Assembly (NCBI GenBank): GCA_963791615.1
Contig: CAWBTE010000008.1
Location: 186,001-250,000, forward strand
Source of the DNA: CAILZL01 sp963791615
GTDB taxonomy: Bacteria > Pseudomonadota > Gammaproteobacteria > Steroidobacterales > Steroidobacteraceae
Direction: 5' to 3'
DNA length: 64,000 nucleotides
Shown: one piece after another, positions 1 through 8,124 of the stretch
Layout: each line of letters opens with the position of its first letter
Position numbering within the stretch: the stretch's first letter is position 1
Program-made: the position numbers and the translations under genes
Notes under the pieces: generated by a model
What the model saw: the letters and a program-made list of their open reading frames with translations, nothing else
What the model was told of the DNA's origin: nothing
Database searches by the model: none

Positions 1-412
1 CCTCGACCACCCGACCGAGATGCTTGATTTCACGATAGCGGTCAGCAGGACGCTCCATGGTCGCCAGACGCGAACCGATGTAGCCAATTTTTTCCGCTTC
101 ATCGCCAATGCGTTCCAGATCGGTAATGGTCTTGATCACCGCCACAATCAGGCGCAGATCACCCGCTGCGGGCGAGCGCGTAGCCAGAATGCGGTTGCAA
201 TCTTCATCAATGGCCACTTCCATGGCATTGACGCGATGGTCGTTGCGCGCCACGCGATCTGCGGCCGCCGAATCACCGTTCACCAGCGCCTGGACGGCAT
301 TGGCCAGCTGTTCTTCAACCAGTCCGCCCATTTGCAGGACGGTAGTGCGCACGCGTTCAAGGTCAGCGTTGTAGCGACTCAGGATGTGATGGGACAGATC
401 AGCTTTTTCCAC
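1..412 (-). CDS. phoU: Phosphate-specific transport/signalling protein PhoU (3' end beyond window)
   Basis: PhoU dampens PhoR-PhoB signalling when phosphate is sufficient by coupling the Pst transporter to PhoR. The minus strand reads from a GTG at 412 as MEKADLSHHILSRYNADLER and continues in frame to the window edge, giving 137 of the usual 235-240 residues. The text holds the family's three-helix-bundle signature, including the stretch NAMEVAIDEDCNRILATRSP and the metal-site helix DLERIGDEAEKI. The GTG is preferred because GGAG sits 7 bases upstream and no in-frame ATG gives a better start. It lies downstream of phoB and phoR on the same strand, an order seen in several gammaproteobacteria, so it is probably part of that operon. 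The C-terminal bundle is not visible. Confidence 0.95.
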   Translation of the reverse strand, partial: MEKADLSHHILSRYNADLERVRTTVLQMGGLVEEQLANAVQALVNGDSAAADRVARNDHRVNAMEVAIDEDCNRILATRSPAAGDLRLIVAVIKTITDLERIGDEAEKIGYIGSRLATMERPADRYREIKHLGRVVE

Positions 413-490
413 GACGATGCTCCGGATTGATTACAGGTATACCGACTCAACTGACCGGGCGCAACCCGGCCTCCCTGACTGAAGCGACTT

Positions 491-633
491 AGAACCTGTT
501 CAAAGTCTCGATCAAGGGATGCAGCGCAAGGCGGAACTGCACAAAAAAACGCAGCGTACACGCAGTACGTGAGTATTTTTTGTGCCGTTCCAACGCCGCG
601 ATGCGCCCTTCAGCGAGACTTTAAACAGGTTCT
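491..633. repeat. 143-bp imperfect palindrome between phoR and phoU
   Basis: The left arm begins AGAACCTGTTCAAAGTCTCG (491) and the right arm ends as its near-perfect reverse complement, CGAGACTTTAAACAGGTTCT (614-633). Pairing continues inward, with mismatches, to the centre near 562, so the RNA could fold into one very long hairpin. The last base of the repeat is also the first base (plus coordinates) of the phoR stop codon. It looks like a mobile intergenic palindrome of the MITE or REP-like class. It could separate phoR from phoU expression by processing or partial termination. The family name is not known to me. Confidence 0.8.
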
Positions 634-1992
634 CAGCGACTGGCCACCGCAGCCGAATAGATACGGTTGGTGACACGCGACACCGGAAAGTGACAAGTGA
701 AGGTACTGCCCTTGCCCAATTCGCTCTCGATAGTGAGCGTCGCCTCGTGACGCTGTAACGCATGCTTGACGATGGACAGCCCCAGACCAAAGCCGCCCAT
801 CTCGCGCGAGCGGCCTTCATCGACACGGTAAAAGCGTTCGGTCAGGCGCGGCAGATGCTCAGGCGCAATGCCCACGCCGGTATCCGTTACGGACAGGTGC
901 GCACCTTCGGCATCACTCCACCAGCGAATCGCGACGCTGCCCTGCTCGGGCGTGTACTTGACCGCGTTGGAGACAAGGTTCGCAAAAACAGATTGCAGTT
1001 CTGTTTCCGAACCGAGCAGACACACGTCATGGTCAATCTTCAGGGTGATGTCACGGGGGCGGTGCTCCAGGCTCGTGACATCCTTGCGAATCAGCGCCAG
1101 CAGGCCCGGCACATCGACACACTGGACTTCGACCACTTCGCCGCTGTTTTCGAGGCGGGACAACTGCAACAGCTGTTCGATCAGGCTGCGCATGCGTTCC
1201 GATTGCCGCCGCATTTCACTGACAGGCGCCTGCCAGGTCACATCCAGTTGCGGATCATCGGCCAGTGCATCCAGATACCCCGAGATCACGGTCAGCGGTG
1301 AGCGCAGTTCGTGTGAAGCATTGGCGACGAAATCCTTGCGCATGACTTCAATGCGAATTTCCCGGGTGACATCGCGCACGATCAGCAGTTTCTGCGCCGA
1401 GCCTTCGGCCTGCACCAGATGGAAACGACAGCCAGCGTTGCACCTGACCGGGCTGATGCAAGGTCACCGAGCTGGCGTAATCGCCCTGCTCGAGGTACTG
1501 CACGAAGGCCGGATATCGCACCAGATTCTCGATACGAATACCCACATCACGCTTGCGCCGCAAGCCCAGCCAGCGTTCGGCCTTGTCATTGAACCAGAGC
1601 AACTCGTTATGTGGCCCCAGCAACGCCGCGCCATCGGGCATACCACCCGTGAGGCGACGAAACTCGCGCAGCAGGTTCACTACCCGCTGCTTGTGGAACT
1701 GCTTGCGACGATAAATGCGCGCGATAACGGCCGTCAGCTCACCCCAGGGACCGCCAAAATCCGGTGGGTGCAGCACGCTGCGAAAACGTACCCAGCGATC
1801 CAGTTCCCACAGGTTGCGCAGTTGTGTGAGCAGGTACAGACCCAGCCCGATCGCCAGCCACCCTGCCGTGCCGCCGAACATCCCGCCCAGCAACACGGCG
1901 ATACCCACGACCAGCACCACACGCCAGATCAGCTGCCAGGTGATTCCGGAAAAGCGGGCCAGCTGAAAACGGGATAGGCGTGGCGGATTCAT
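633..1992 (-). CDS. phoR: Phosphate regulon sensor histidine kinase PhoR (one frameshift)
   Basis: PhoR is the membrane histidine kinase that phosphorylates PhoB under phosphate limitation. The N-terminal part (from ATG 1992, MNPPRLSRF) has a hydrophobic membrane hairpin at about residues 18-55, then a PAS-like domain (NELLWFNDKAERWLGLRRK). The C-terminal part has the H-box NASHELRSPLT, N-box NLVSNAVKYTP, G1 DTGVGIAPEHL and G2 GFGLGLSIV. The two parts lie in different frames. The break is near 1420-1428, where removing one T from the minus-strand TTTCC restores RWLSFHLVQAEGS. With that correction the protein is about 450 residues, usual for the family. I read it as a sequencing indel rather than a dead gene because all catalytic motifs are intact. 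Its start lies 32 bp downstream of the phoB stop. Confidence 0.93.
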
Positions 1993-2024
1993 GAGTTCGG
2001 CATTCTAGCTCTCTACCTGGCCCG

Positions 2025-2717
2025 CTACTCCGGTTGTGTGGAAAATCGATACCCGGCACCGCGCACGGTCTGGATGTAGTGATCCGCCTTGAACGCTTCC
2101 AGCGCCTTGCGCAGGCGACGGATGTGCACGTCCACCGTCCGTTCCTCGACATACACATTGCCGCCCCAGACCCTATCCAGCAGTTGACTGCGGGTGTAGA
2201 CGCGTTCGGGGTGGCTCATGAAAAACAACAGCAACCGGTACTCGGTGGGGCCCAGTGTCACTACCTGATCGCCCACAGTGACGCGATGACTGCTGTCGTC
2301 CAGCTTCAGGCCATTGAACTCGATCACTTCATTCGCGCTGGCAGGCGCCGTACGGCGCAACACGGCGGCGATGCGCGCCAGCAATTCACGGGGCGAGAAC
2401 GGTTTGGTCACGTAGTCGTCAGCGCCGCTGTCGAGCCCGGCCACCTTGTCATGTTCATCGGAGCGGGCGGTCAGCATGATCACCGGCACTTCACGCGTTT
2501 CCTTGTCGCGCTTGAGCAAACGGGTCAGTTCCAGCCCACTCATGTCGGGCAGCATCCAGTCCACCAGAATCAGGTCAGGCCGCTTGTCGGCAATACAGGC
2601 GCGGGCGCGGCTGGTATCAGCCGCTTCGCTGACTTCATAACCACTGCGACGCAAACCGAAGGCGATCATCTCGCGAATCGGTTTCTCGTCTTCCACTACC
2701 AGTATATGTGCCGCCAT
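2025..2717 (-). CDS. phoB: Phosphate regulon response regulator PhoB
   Basis: PhoB, when phosphorylated by PhoR, binds Pho boxes and activates phosphate-starvation genes. The 230-residue protein is full length for the OmpR/PhoB family. The receiver domain (1-120) has the acidic pair at E9/D10, the phosphoacceptor D53 in LILVDWMLPD, and the conserved Lys in DDYVTKPFSP. The winged-helix effector domain (about 130-228) carries GPTEYRLLLFFM, RVYTRSQLLDRVWG, the recognition helix VDVHIRRLRKAL and RGAGYRF. It starts at ATG 2717. Upstream lies a Pho box at 2756-2773, pointing to autoregulation as known for phoBR. phoR follows after 32 bp. Confidence 0.97.
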   Translation of the reverse strand: MAAHILVVEDEKPIREMIAFGLRRSGYEVSEAADTSRARACIADKRPDLILVDWMLPDMSGLELTRLLKRDKETREVPVIMLTARSDEHDKVAGLDSGADDYVTKPFSPRELLARIAAVLRRTAPASANEVIEFNGLKLDDSSHRVTVGDQVVTLGPTEYRLLLFFMSHPERVYTRSQLLDRVWGGNVYVEERTVDVHIRRLRKALEAFKADHYIQTVRGAGYRFSTQPE

Positions 2718-2755
2718 GTTTGGGTCAGCTCTTCAACTTCGATCCACATGGACCA

Positions 2756-2773
2756 ATGACAATCAGATGACAG
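2756..2773 (-). promoter_or_regulatory. Pho box upstream of phoB
   Basis: The minus strand reads CTGTCATCTGATTGTCAT: two 7-mers, CTGTCAT and TTGTCAT, separated by 4 bases. This matches the known Pho box layout (direct 7-bp repeats on an 11-bp period) with only one deviation from CTGTCAT in the second repeat. It lies about 40 bp upstream of the phoB start, so PhoB-P would activate its own operon. Confidence 0.8.
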
Positions 2774-2791
2774 GCATCAAAACAGTTATTT

Positions 2792-2809
2792 ATTACACAT
2801 TCATGACAG
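2792..2809 (-). promoter_or_regulatory. Possible second, weaker Pho box
   Basis: The minus strand reads CTGTCATGAATGTGTAAT: a perfect CTGTCAT followed at 11-bp spacing by GTGTAAT, which matches in 5 of 7 positions. It lies further upstream of the strong box and is not exactly in helical register with it, so it may be an auxiliary site or chance. Confidence 0.4.
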
Positions 2810-2834
2810 ATACGAGGCTTTCAGCGCATGGCTG

Positions 2835-3512
2835 TCACGAAGTTTTCACATGCACTACCTGATCACGCAGATACACCGGTAAGGCCTGATCCGGTGGCAC
2901 GGCCAATCCAGCGACGTAATCACGCACCGCCAGCTGCACAATCTCGCGAGCACGCGGCAGCGCGTCGTCATGGATGACCATACCGGCACAGCGATCGCGC
3001 AAAACCGGGTAGGCACGAAACCCGGTACCGAGGCCAACCTGTGACCGTGGTTCGCTCACTTGCAGACTGTCCGGTGGCAATAGCTGCTCAGGCTCCATCA
3101 CAACCATCAAGCCATCTACCGCCTTTGCAAACACACCAGTATAGATTTCGCCCATGCGGGCATCCATGCACACCAGCACGCGCTCACCTGTGCTGAGCTG
3201 AGCAGCCACCTGCTGAGCCACAGCCGCCAGGTCTGAAATCGGCAACACAGGCAGACCCAGTGCATAGGCCAGTCCTTGCGCCACGCCGATAGCGATGCGC
3301 ACACCGGTAAACGACCCGGGGCCGCGACCAAAAGCAATGGCATCCAGCTCGGCCATGCGTAAGCCCGATTCAGCCAGCAGCTCCTGCACCATGGGCAGCA
3401 CCAGATCGGTATGACCACGCGGCGTGGGCACGCAACGTTCAATCAGCTGATCGTCATGCAACAGCGCCACCGAGCACTGCTCCGTGGCGGTATCAATCGC
3501 CAGCAACTTCAA
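2835..3512 (-). CDS. tsaB: tRNA threonylcarbamoyladenosine biosynthesis protein TsaB
   Basis: TsaB is the non-catalytic partner of TsaD in the complex that makes t6A at position 37 of ANN-decoding tRNAs. The 225-residue protein begins MKLLAIDTATEQCSVALL, the ASKHA-fold phosphate-1 strand, and carries the family hallmark GRGPGSFTGVRIAIG at about residues 63-77. Length agrees with the family (about 230). Its ATG (3512) overlaps the stop of yoaA by 4 bp, an ATGA arrangement indicating translational coupling. yoaA-tsaB adjacency is also known in enterobacteria. No catalytic residues are expected, as TsaB proteins have lost the ATPase site. Confidence 0.95.
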   Translation of the reverse strand: MKLLAIDTATEQCSVALLHDDQLIERCVPTPRGHTDLVLPMVQELLAESGLRMAELDAIAFGRGPGSFTGVRIAIGVAQGLAYALGLPVLPISDLAAVAQQVAAQLSTGERVLVCMDARMGEIYTGVFAKAVDGLMVVMEPEQLLPPDSLQVSEPRSQVGLGTGFRAYPVLRDRCAGMVIHDDALPRAREIVQLAVRDYVAGLAVPPDQALPVYLRDQVVHVKTS

Positions 3513-5512
3513 GACGCCACTCCTTCAATCACATGCGTAGCCCGCAACTGTCGTTCGAGAAAGGCGCACACCGTTGTAGAATCAGTCGTGCGCGGCATGG
3601 CTGGCAGGCTATTGAGAAAGACTCGCCCGTAACTGCGCGTGGTCAATCGCCGGTCGCATAACATGATCACGCCAAAATCATGCTGGTCACGAATCAGTCG
3701 GCCGACACCCTGCTTCAGGCTGACCACCGCCTGTGGCACCTGCTCTTCCATAAAGGCATTGCCGCCGCGCTGCTCAATCAACGCCAGTCGCGCCTTGATC
3801 AGCGGTTCATCCGGCACGGCAAACGGCAGCTTGTCGATCACGACCAGACACAGAGCATGACCTTTGACATCCACGCCTTCCCAGAAACTGCCGGTGCCCA
3901 GCAGCACGGCATTGCCATATTCGCGAAAACGTTGCAGCAACAAATCACGCGGCGCTTCGCCCTGCACCAACAGGGGATAGGGTGCATTGGTTGACCAGCG
4001 CGCGCGCAATTTTTCAGCTGCTTCCCGCAGTGCACGATAACTGGTGAACAACAGGAAGGTTCGTCCACCGGCGGCTTCGATGATCGGCAACGCCGCCTCC
4101 AGCACCTGTTGCGTATGCTGCGGACTGGATGGCATGTCGAGACCTGCTGGCAGATACAACAGCGCCTGCTTTGCGTAGTCAAACGGACTGCCCAGTTGAC
4201 GCGTCTGTGCATCGACCAGGCCAATGCGACTGACGAAGTGCTGCATATCGTCACCAACGGCCAGCGTCGCCGAGGTAAAAACCCAGGCGCCACCCTGCTT
4301 CTTGATGAGATCCGACAGCGGTTGTGCGACGTCCACCGGCGCATGATGCAATGAAAATCCGGATTTGCTGAATGACGACCAGCGCACTGCGGGTACTTGC
4401 TCATGTATGTCGTGCGCCGCAGTAAATAATTCGCAACGTGAGGCCAGTTCCAGCGCACGCTCACGCAAGCTGCGCAGTTCCGGCTGTTGCTCCGCATGTG
4501 ACGCAATACCTTCAGCAAAATTCCGCAATACCTGCTGACATTCATGCAGCACATCAAACAGCAAATCCGGCCAGCGGCTGGCGTCCTGTATTTCGGGCAG
4601 TGCACTCAATGCCTGCGTCGCCAGCTGCGCCTGCTGCTCCAGGTCATGCATCAGTTCGATCTGCGCTTCGTTCAAACCCGACATTCGGGATTGCACGCGT
4701 TCCTGACTGACATCGCGCGCCAGCTCGCGCAATTGCCGCGCGCTGAGCGTAGTGCCGAACGCCTGAGTAGCCACATCGGGTAACTGATGGGCTTCGTCAA
4801 CAATCACCGCATCTGCGCCCGGGAGCAGATCACCGAAGCCCTGTTCCTTGAGCAACAGGTCGGCCATCAGCAGGTAATGATTCACTACCACGATATCGGC
4901 GGCCTGTGCCTCACGGCGGGCCGCCATGATGTGGCAACGATCCAGCAAACTACACTCGGTACCCAGACAGTTGTCACGCGTGGAAGTGACCCACGGCCAG
5001 ATGGCGTCACTCTCCGCCACCGCCGCCAGTTCACTGGTATCACCCTTGCGGGTTTGCATTGACCATGACTTGACCTTGCGCAGACTCATGGCCAGTTCAC
5101 GCCCCAGACCACGTGCTTCGGCCTGCGTCATCGCCAGCGACAGACGATGTTCACACAGGTAGTTGCTGCGGCCTTTCAACAATGCGACACGCACCGGACG
5201 CCCGAGCACACCGGTGATCATGGGCAAGTCACGATGGAACAACTGGTCCTGCAAACTGCGCGTGCCGGTGGAAATGAGGATGCGCTTGCCGGCCAGCAAG
5301 GCCGGCGCCAGATAGGCAAAGGTTTTACCTACGCCGGTACCCGCTTCTACCACCAGGCTATGTCGTTCACTGATCGCACGCGCGACCCATTCGGCCATTT
5401 GCAGCTGCTCGGTACGCACGGTAAATCCGGGCAACTGCTCGGCAAGACGCCCGCTTGCGCCAAACAGTTCCTGCAAATCAAATCGACTGGTTGCGGCAGA
5501 GGTGACAGACAT
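3509..5512 (-). CDS. yoaA: DinG/XPD-family ATP-dependent helicase YoaA
   Basis: This superfamily 2 iron-sulfur helicase is thought to act at stalled or damaged replication forks; in E. coli YoaA partners the polymerase III chi subunit. The 667-residue protein has Walker A EAGTGVGKTFAYLAP (about 57-71), four spaced cysteines of the Fe-S cluster including CLGTECSLLDRC, motif II VIVDEAHQLPD, motif III-like WVFTSATL, and motif VI QGVGRLIRDQHDFG near the C terminus. Length is in the usual 630-680 range. The ATG at 5512 overlaps the stop of the upstream DUF11 gene (TAATG), and its own end overlaps tsaB. The three form one minus-strand transcription unit. Confidence 0.93.
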   Translation of the reverse strand: MSVTSAATSRFDLQELFGASGRLAEQLPGFTVRTEQLQMAEWVARAISERHSLVVEAGTGVGKTFAYLAPALLAGKRILISTGTRSLQDQLFHRDLPMITGVLGRPVRVALLKGRSNYLCEHRLSLAMTQAEARGLGRELAMSLRKVKSWSMQTRKGDTSELAAVAESDAIWPWVTSTRDNCLGTECSLLDRCHIMAARREAQAADIVVVNHYLLMADLLLKEQGFGDLLPGADAVIVDEAHQLPDVATQAFGTTLSARQLRELARDVSQERVQSRMSGLNEAQIELMHDLEQQAQLATQALSALPEIQDASRWPDLLFDVLHECQQVLRNFAEGIASHAEQQPELRSLRERALELASRCELFTAAHDIHEQVPAVRWSSFSKSGFSLHHAPVDVAQPLSDLIKKQGGAWVFTSATLAVGDDMQHFVSRIGLVDAQTRQLGSPFDYAKQALLYLPAGLDMPSSPQHTQQVLEAALPIIEAAGGRTFLLFTSYRALREAAEKLRARWSTNAPYPLLVQGEAPRDLLLQRFREYGNAVLLGTGSFWEGVDVKGHALCLVVIDKLPFAVPDEPLIKARLALIEQRGGNAFMEEQVPQAVVSLKQGVGRLIRDQHDFGVIMLCDRRLTTRSYGRVFLNSLPAMPRTTDSTTVCAFLERQLRATHVIEGVAS

Positions 5513-6039
5513 TACTGGAACACTGCCCGAAACCGCGCCAGCACCACCGACTGTGGTGGCAATGAATAGGGAAACTGCCAGCGAATGTGCGTGACCTGTG
5601 CGGCCTGCGCCGCACTCCCATCCGGGTTCTTCAATGCACCAGCCCCAGCAAAACTCTGGCCGTCGTCAATCGAAAAACTCAACTCGGCTCCGGAACCGGT
5701 CGCAGACTTTTCGACATAGCGGGTATTGCCCGGAACGGCCTGAGTCACTTGCACCTCCCGCAAGGCGAACTCTGATGGATTACTGATGCGCAATGTGTAG
5801 TGAACTTCCTGACCCTGCACCAGATTCTCGGCAGGCACAAACCGGTAAGTGGTTAGGGTTGAATCAATCGCAATCCTCTGTTCGGCAATCAGGGTCACCT
5901 GTGGCGTTGCATCCGGCGCGCTCGTCGCCATGACGGCCAGGCACAGTCCGGTCAGAACCAACAGGCACATTGATTCACTGCGCAGTCTTGGCGCCGGCCA
6001 GGCCCAGCGTGTAGTTATCTTCAAGTACGGCTGATTCAC
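5512..6039 (-). CDS. Secreted DUF11-type repeat-domain protein
   Basis: A 175-residue protein of unknown role. An N-terminal segment with a hydrophobic stretch (CLLVLTGLCLAVMATSA, about residues 25-41) suggests export, although about 24 residues precede it, so the true start may be Met24. The remainder matches the conserved-repeat (DUF11) pattern of surface and cell-wall proteins: YRFVPAENLVQGQEVHYTLR, then RISNPSEFALREVQVTQAVP, then NTRYVEKSATGSGAELSFSI. It contains a single domain. Its stop overlaps the yoaA start, so the two are probably co-transcribed. No functional link to yoaA is evident. Confidence 0.75.
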   Translation of the reverse strand: MNQPYLKITTRWAWPAPRLRSESMCLLVLTGLCLAVMATSAPDATPQVTLIAEQRIAIDSTLTTYRFVPAENLVQGQEVHYTLRISNPSEFALREVQVTQAVPGNTRYVEKSATGSGAELSFSIDDGQSFAGAGALKNPDGSAAQAAQVTHIRWQFPYSLPPQSVVLARFRAVFQ

Positions 6040-6288
6040 TCAATCTCACTCGGGAATAGTCTGACGACGGGTCCTTGTGCCTCAAACCGGGGCAACTTTA
6101 CCTTGTTACCGATCAGGGTGGCGACCCACAGACAGCATAAGCTTATGCATCAAACCGCCCCAACACATCGATTGGATGGTTATAATTCTGGGCCTTGTCC
6201 GGACGCGATGTGGATGTCGCGGATCGCCAGATTCCATCCCAGATTCCATCATGTTTTCCATCATTTTCGCCTGGAGTTGACCGCTGAA

Positions 6289-8031
6289 ATGACTACGACG
6301 AATGCCGCGCTGAAGCAATGGGTCGACGAGGTCGCCAAACTCACCCAGCCGGATCGCATCCACTGGTGCACTGGCTCAGAGGCAGAATACCAGTCATTGA
6401 TCGAGCTGATGCTCACCACCGGCGACTTGCTCAAGCTGAATGAGAAGACCCACCCCAGCTGCTACCTGCACCGCTCGCATCCCACCGACGTAGCGCGCGT
6501 TGAGCATCTGACCTTTGTCTGCACTGAGCAGCAGGACGATGCCGGTCCGAACAATAACTGGATGGACCCGAAAGCAGCCAATGCCAAGATCGACGCGCTG
6601 TTCGCCGGCTGCATGAAGGGTCGCACCCTGTACGTCACCCCCTACTGCATGGGCCCGATCGACTCGCCGTTCTCACGCTGTGGCGTGGAAATCACCGACA
6701 GCCCCTATGTAGTGGTAAACATGCGCATCATGGCCAACATGGGCACTGCCGCGCTGCAACGCATTGAGCGTGAAGGCACCTTTGTGAAAGGTCTGCACTC
6801 CACCGGCGACCTCGATCCGAACAAACGTTTCATCATGCATTTCCCGGAATCGCTGACCATCAAGAGCATTGGTTCTGGTTACGGTGGCAATGCGCTGCTA
6901 GGCAAGAAATGCCATGCACTGCGCATCGCCAGCTACCAGGCCCGCAGCGAAGGCTGGCTGGCCGAGCACATGTTGATCATGGGCATTCAGAATCCGGAAG
7001 GCAAAACCCGCTACATCGCGGCCGCCTTCCCGTCTGCCTGCGGCAAGACCAATCTGGCCATGCTGGTGCCACCGGCAACCATGCCGGGCTGGAAGATCTG
7101 GACTGTGGGCGATGACATTTGCTGGCTGAACGTGGACCAGGAGGGACAGCTGCGCGCTATCAATCCCGAAGCGGGTTACTTCGGCGTGGCGCCGGGCACC
7201 AATCTCAAGACCAATCCGAATGCCTACAAAACCATACAACACAACACGATTTTCACTAATGTTGCCCTGACGGCTGACAACCAGCCGTGGTGGGAAGGCA
7301 TGAAGGAAGGCACACCCGCCATTGACTGGCGCGGTCAGCCCTATGACTCGAAGAATGGTCCCGCAGCCCATCCGAACTCGCGCTTTACCGTCGCCGCGAA
7401 ACAGAATCCGGCCTATACCACGGCAGCTGAAGATCCTCAGGGCGTGCCGATTTCCGCCATCCTGTTCGGTGGCCGTCGCCGAGAACTGGCGCCGCTGGTC
7501 TATGAAGCCCGCGACTGGGCACATGGCGTACTGATCGGCGCCGGCATGGCTTCGGAAACCACCGCAGCTGCAACCGGCGCAGTCGGCATCGTGCGTCGCG
7601 ACCCGATGGCGATGAAGCCATTCTGCGGCTACAACTACGGTGACTACTGGCAACACTGGCTGTCATTTGGCCAGCGCAGCAACCAGCTGCCAAAGATCTA
7701 TCACGTCAACTGGTTCCGTCAGGACAAGGACAACAACTTCATGTGGCCGGGCTTCGGCGACAACCTGCGCGTACTGGAGTGGATATTCAATCGTTGCGAA
7801 GGCAATGCGGGCGCGCAAGAGACCGCCATTGGCCATCTGCCGAATACCACCGACCTGAACATCACGGGTCTGGATATTCAGCCGAACACGCTCGCAGAAC
7901 TGTTATCGATCAACATGGAGGCCTGGCGCACGGAGGTCAGCGAGATTGGCGAATACCTCAACGAGTTTGGCAACCGTACGCCTGCCGCCCTGCGTGCACA
8001 GCTGAGCGACGTGCAACAACGTCTGGCATAA
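6289..8031 (+). CDS. pckG: Phosphoenolpyruvate carboxykinase (GTP)
   Basis: PckG converts oxaloacetate and GTP to PEP, CO2 and GDP, the first committed step of gluconeogenesis. From ATG 6289 (MTTTNAALKQWVDEVAKL) the protein is 580 residues, right for the GTP-dependent family (about 590-620). The P-loop/kinase-1a motif with the reactive Cys reads AAFPSACGKTNLAML, the metal-binding kinase-2 region reads VGDDICWLN, and the N-terminal substrate site contains GPIDSPFSRCGVEITDSPY. The frame is open upstream to 6103, but those 62 codons have no family likeness, so I choose 6289, where CTGGAG lies 12 bases upstream. It is transcribed alone and followed by a strong terminator. Confidence 0.96.
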   Translation: MTTTNAALKQWVDEVAKLTQPDRIHWCTGSEAEYQSLIELMLTTGDLLKLNEKTHPSCYLHRSHPTDVARVEHLTFVCTEQQDDAGPNNNWMDPKAANAKIDALFAGCMKGRTLYVTPYCMGPIDSPFSRCGVEITDSPYVVVNMRIMANMGTAALQRIEREGTFVKGLHSTGDLDPNKRFIMHFPESLTIKSIGSGYGGNALLGKKCHALRIASYQARSEGWLAEHMLIMGIQNPEGKTRYIAAAFPSACGKTNLAMLVPPATMPGWKIWTVGDDICWLNVDQEGQLRAINPEAGYFGVAPGTNLKTNPNAYKTIQHNTIFTNVALTADNQPWWEGMKEGTPAIDWRGQPYDSKNGPAAHPNSRFTVAAKQNPAYTTAAEDPQGVPISAILFGGRRRELAPLVYEARDWAHGVLIGAGMASETTAAATGAVGIVRRDPMAMKPFCGYNYGDYWQHWLSFGQRSNQLPKIYHVNWFRQDKDNNFMWPGFGDNLRVLEWIFNRCEGNAGAQETAIGHLPNTTDLNITGLDIQPNTLAELLSINMEAWRTEVSEIGEYLNEFGNRTPAALRAQLSDVQQRLA

Positions 8032-8052
8032 CGCAGATTCTTCAGCAAAAAA

Positions 8053-8082
8053 AACGGCTGACAGAAAATTCTGTCAGCCGTT
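8053..8082. terminator. Bidirectional rho-independent terminator between pckG and the cyclase gene
   Basis: A 12-bp perfect stem AACGGCTGACAG / CTGTCAGCCGTT with a 6-base loop is flanked by an A-run (8047-8054) and a T-run (8081-8087). It can stop the plus-strand pckG transcript and the convergent minus-strand cyclase transcript. Confidence 0.92.
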
Positions 8083-8124
8083 TTTTTGCTCAGAACAATG
8101 CAGGCAACTGCATCACTCGCGCGA

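Noticed and set aside
868..1977. 369-codon plus-strand ORF opposite phoR
   Set aside because: It is antisense to a clear histidine kinase and has no family-like sequence; long shadows are expected in GC-rich DNA.
6898..7656. 252-codon minus-strand ORF opposite pckG
   Set aside because: Shadow of the PEPCK gene with no independent start or motif.
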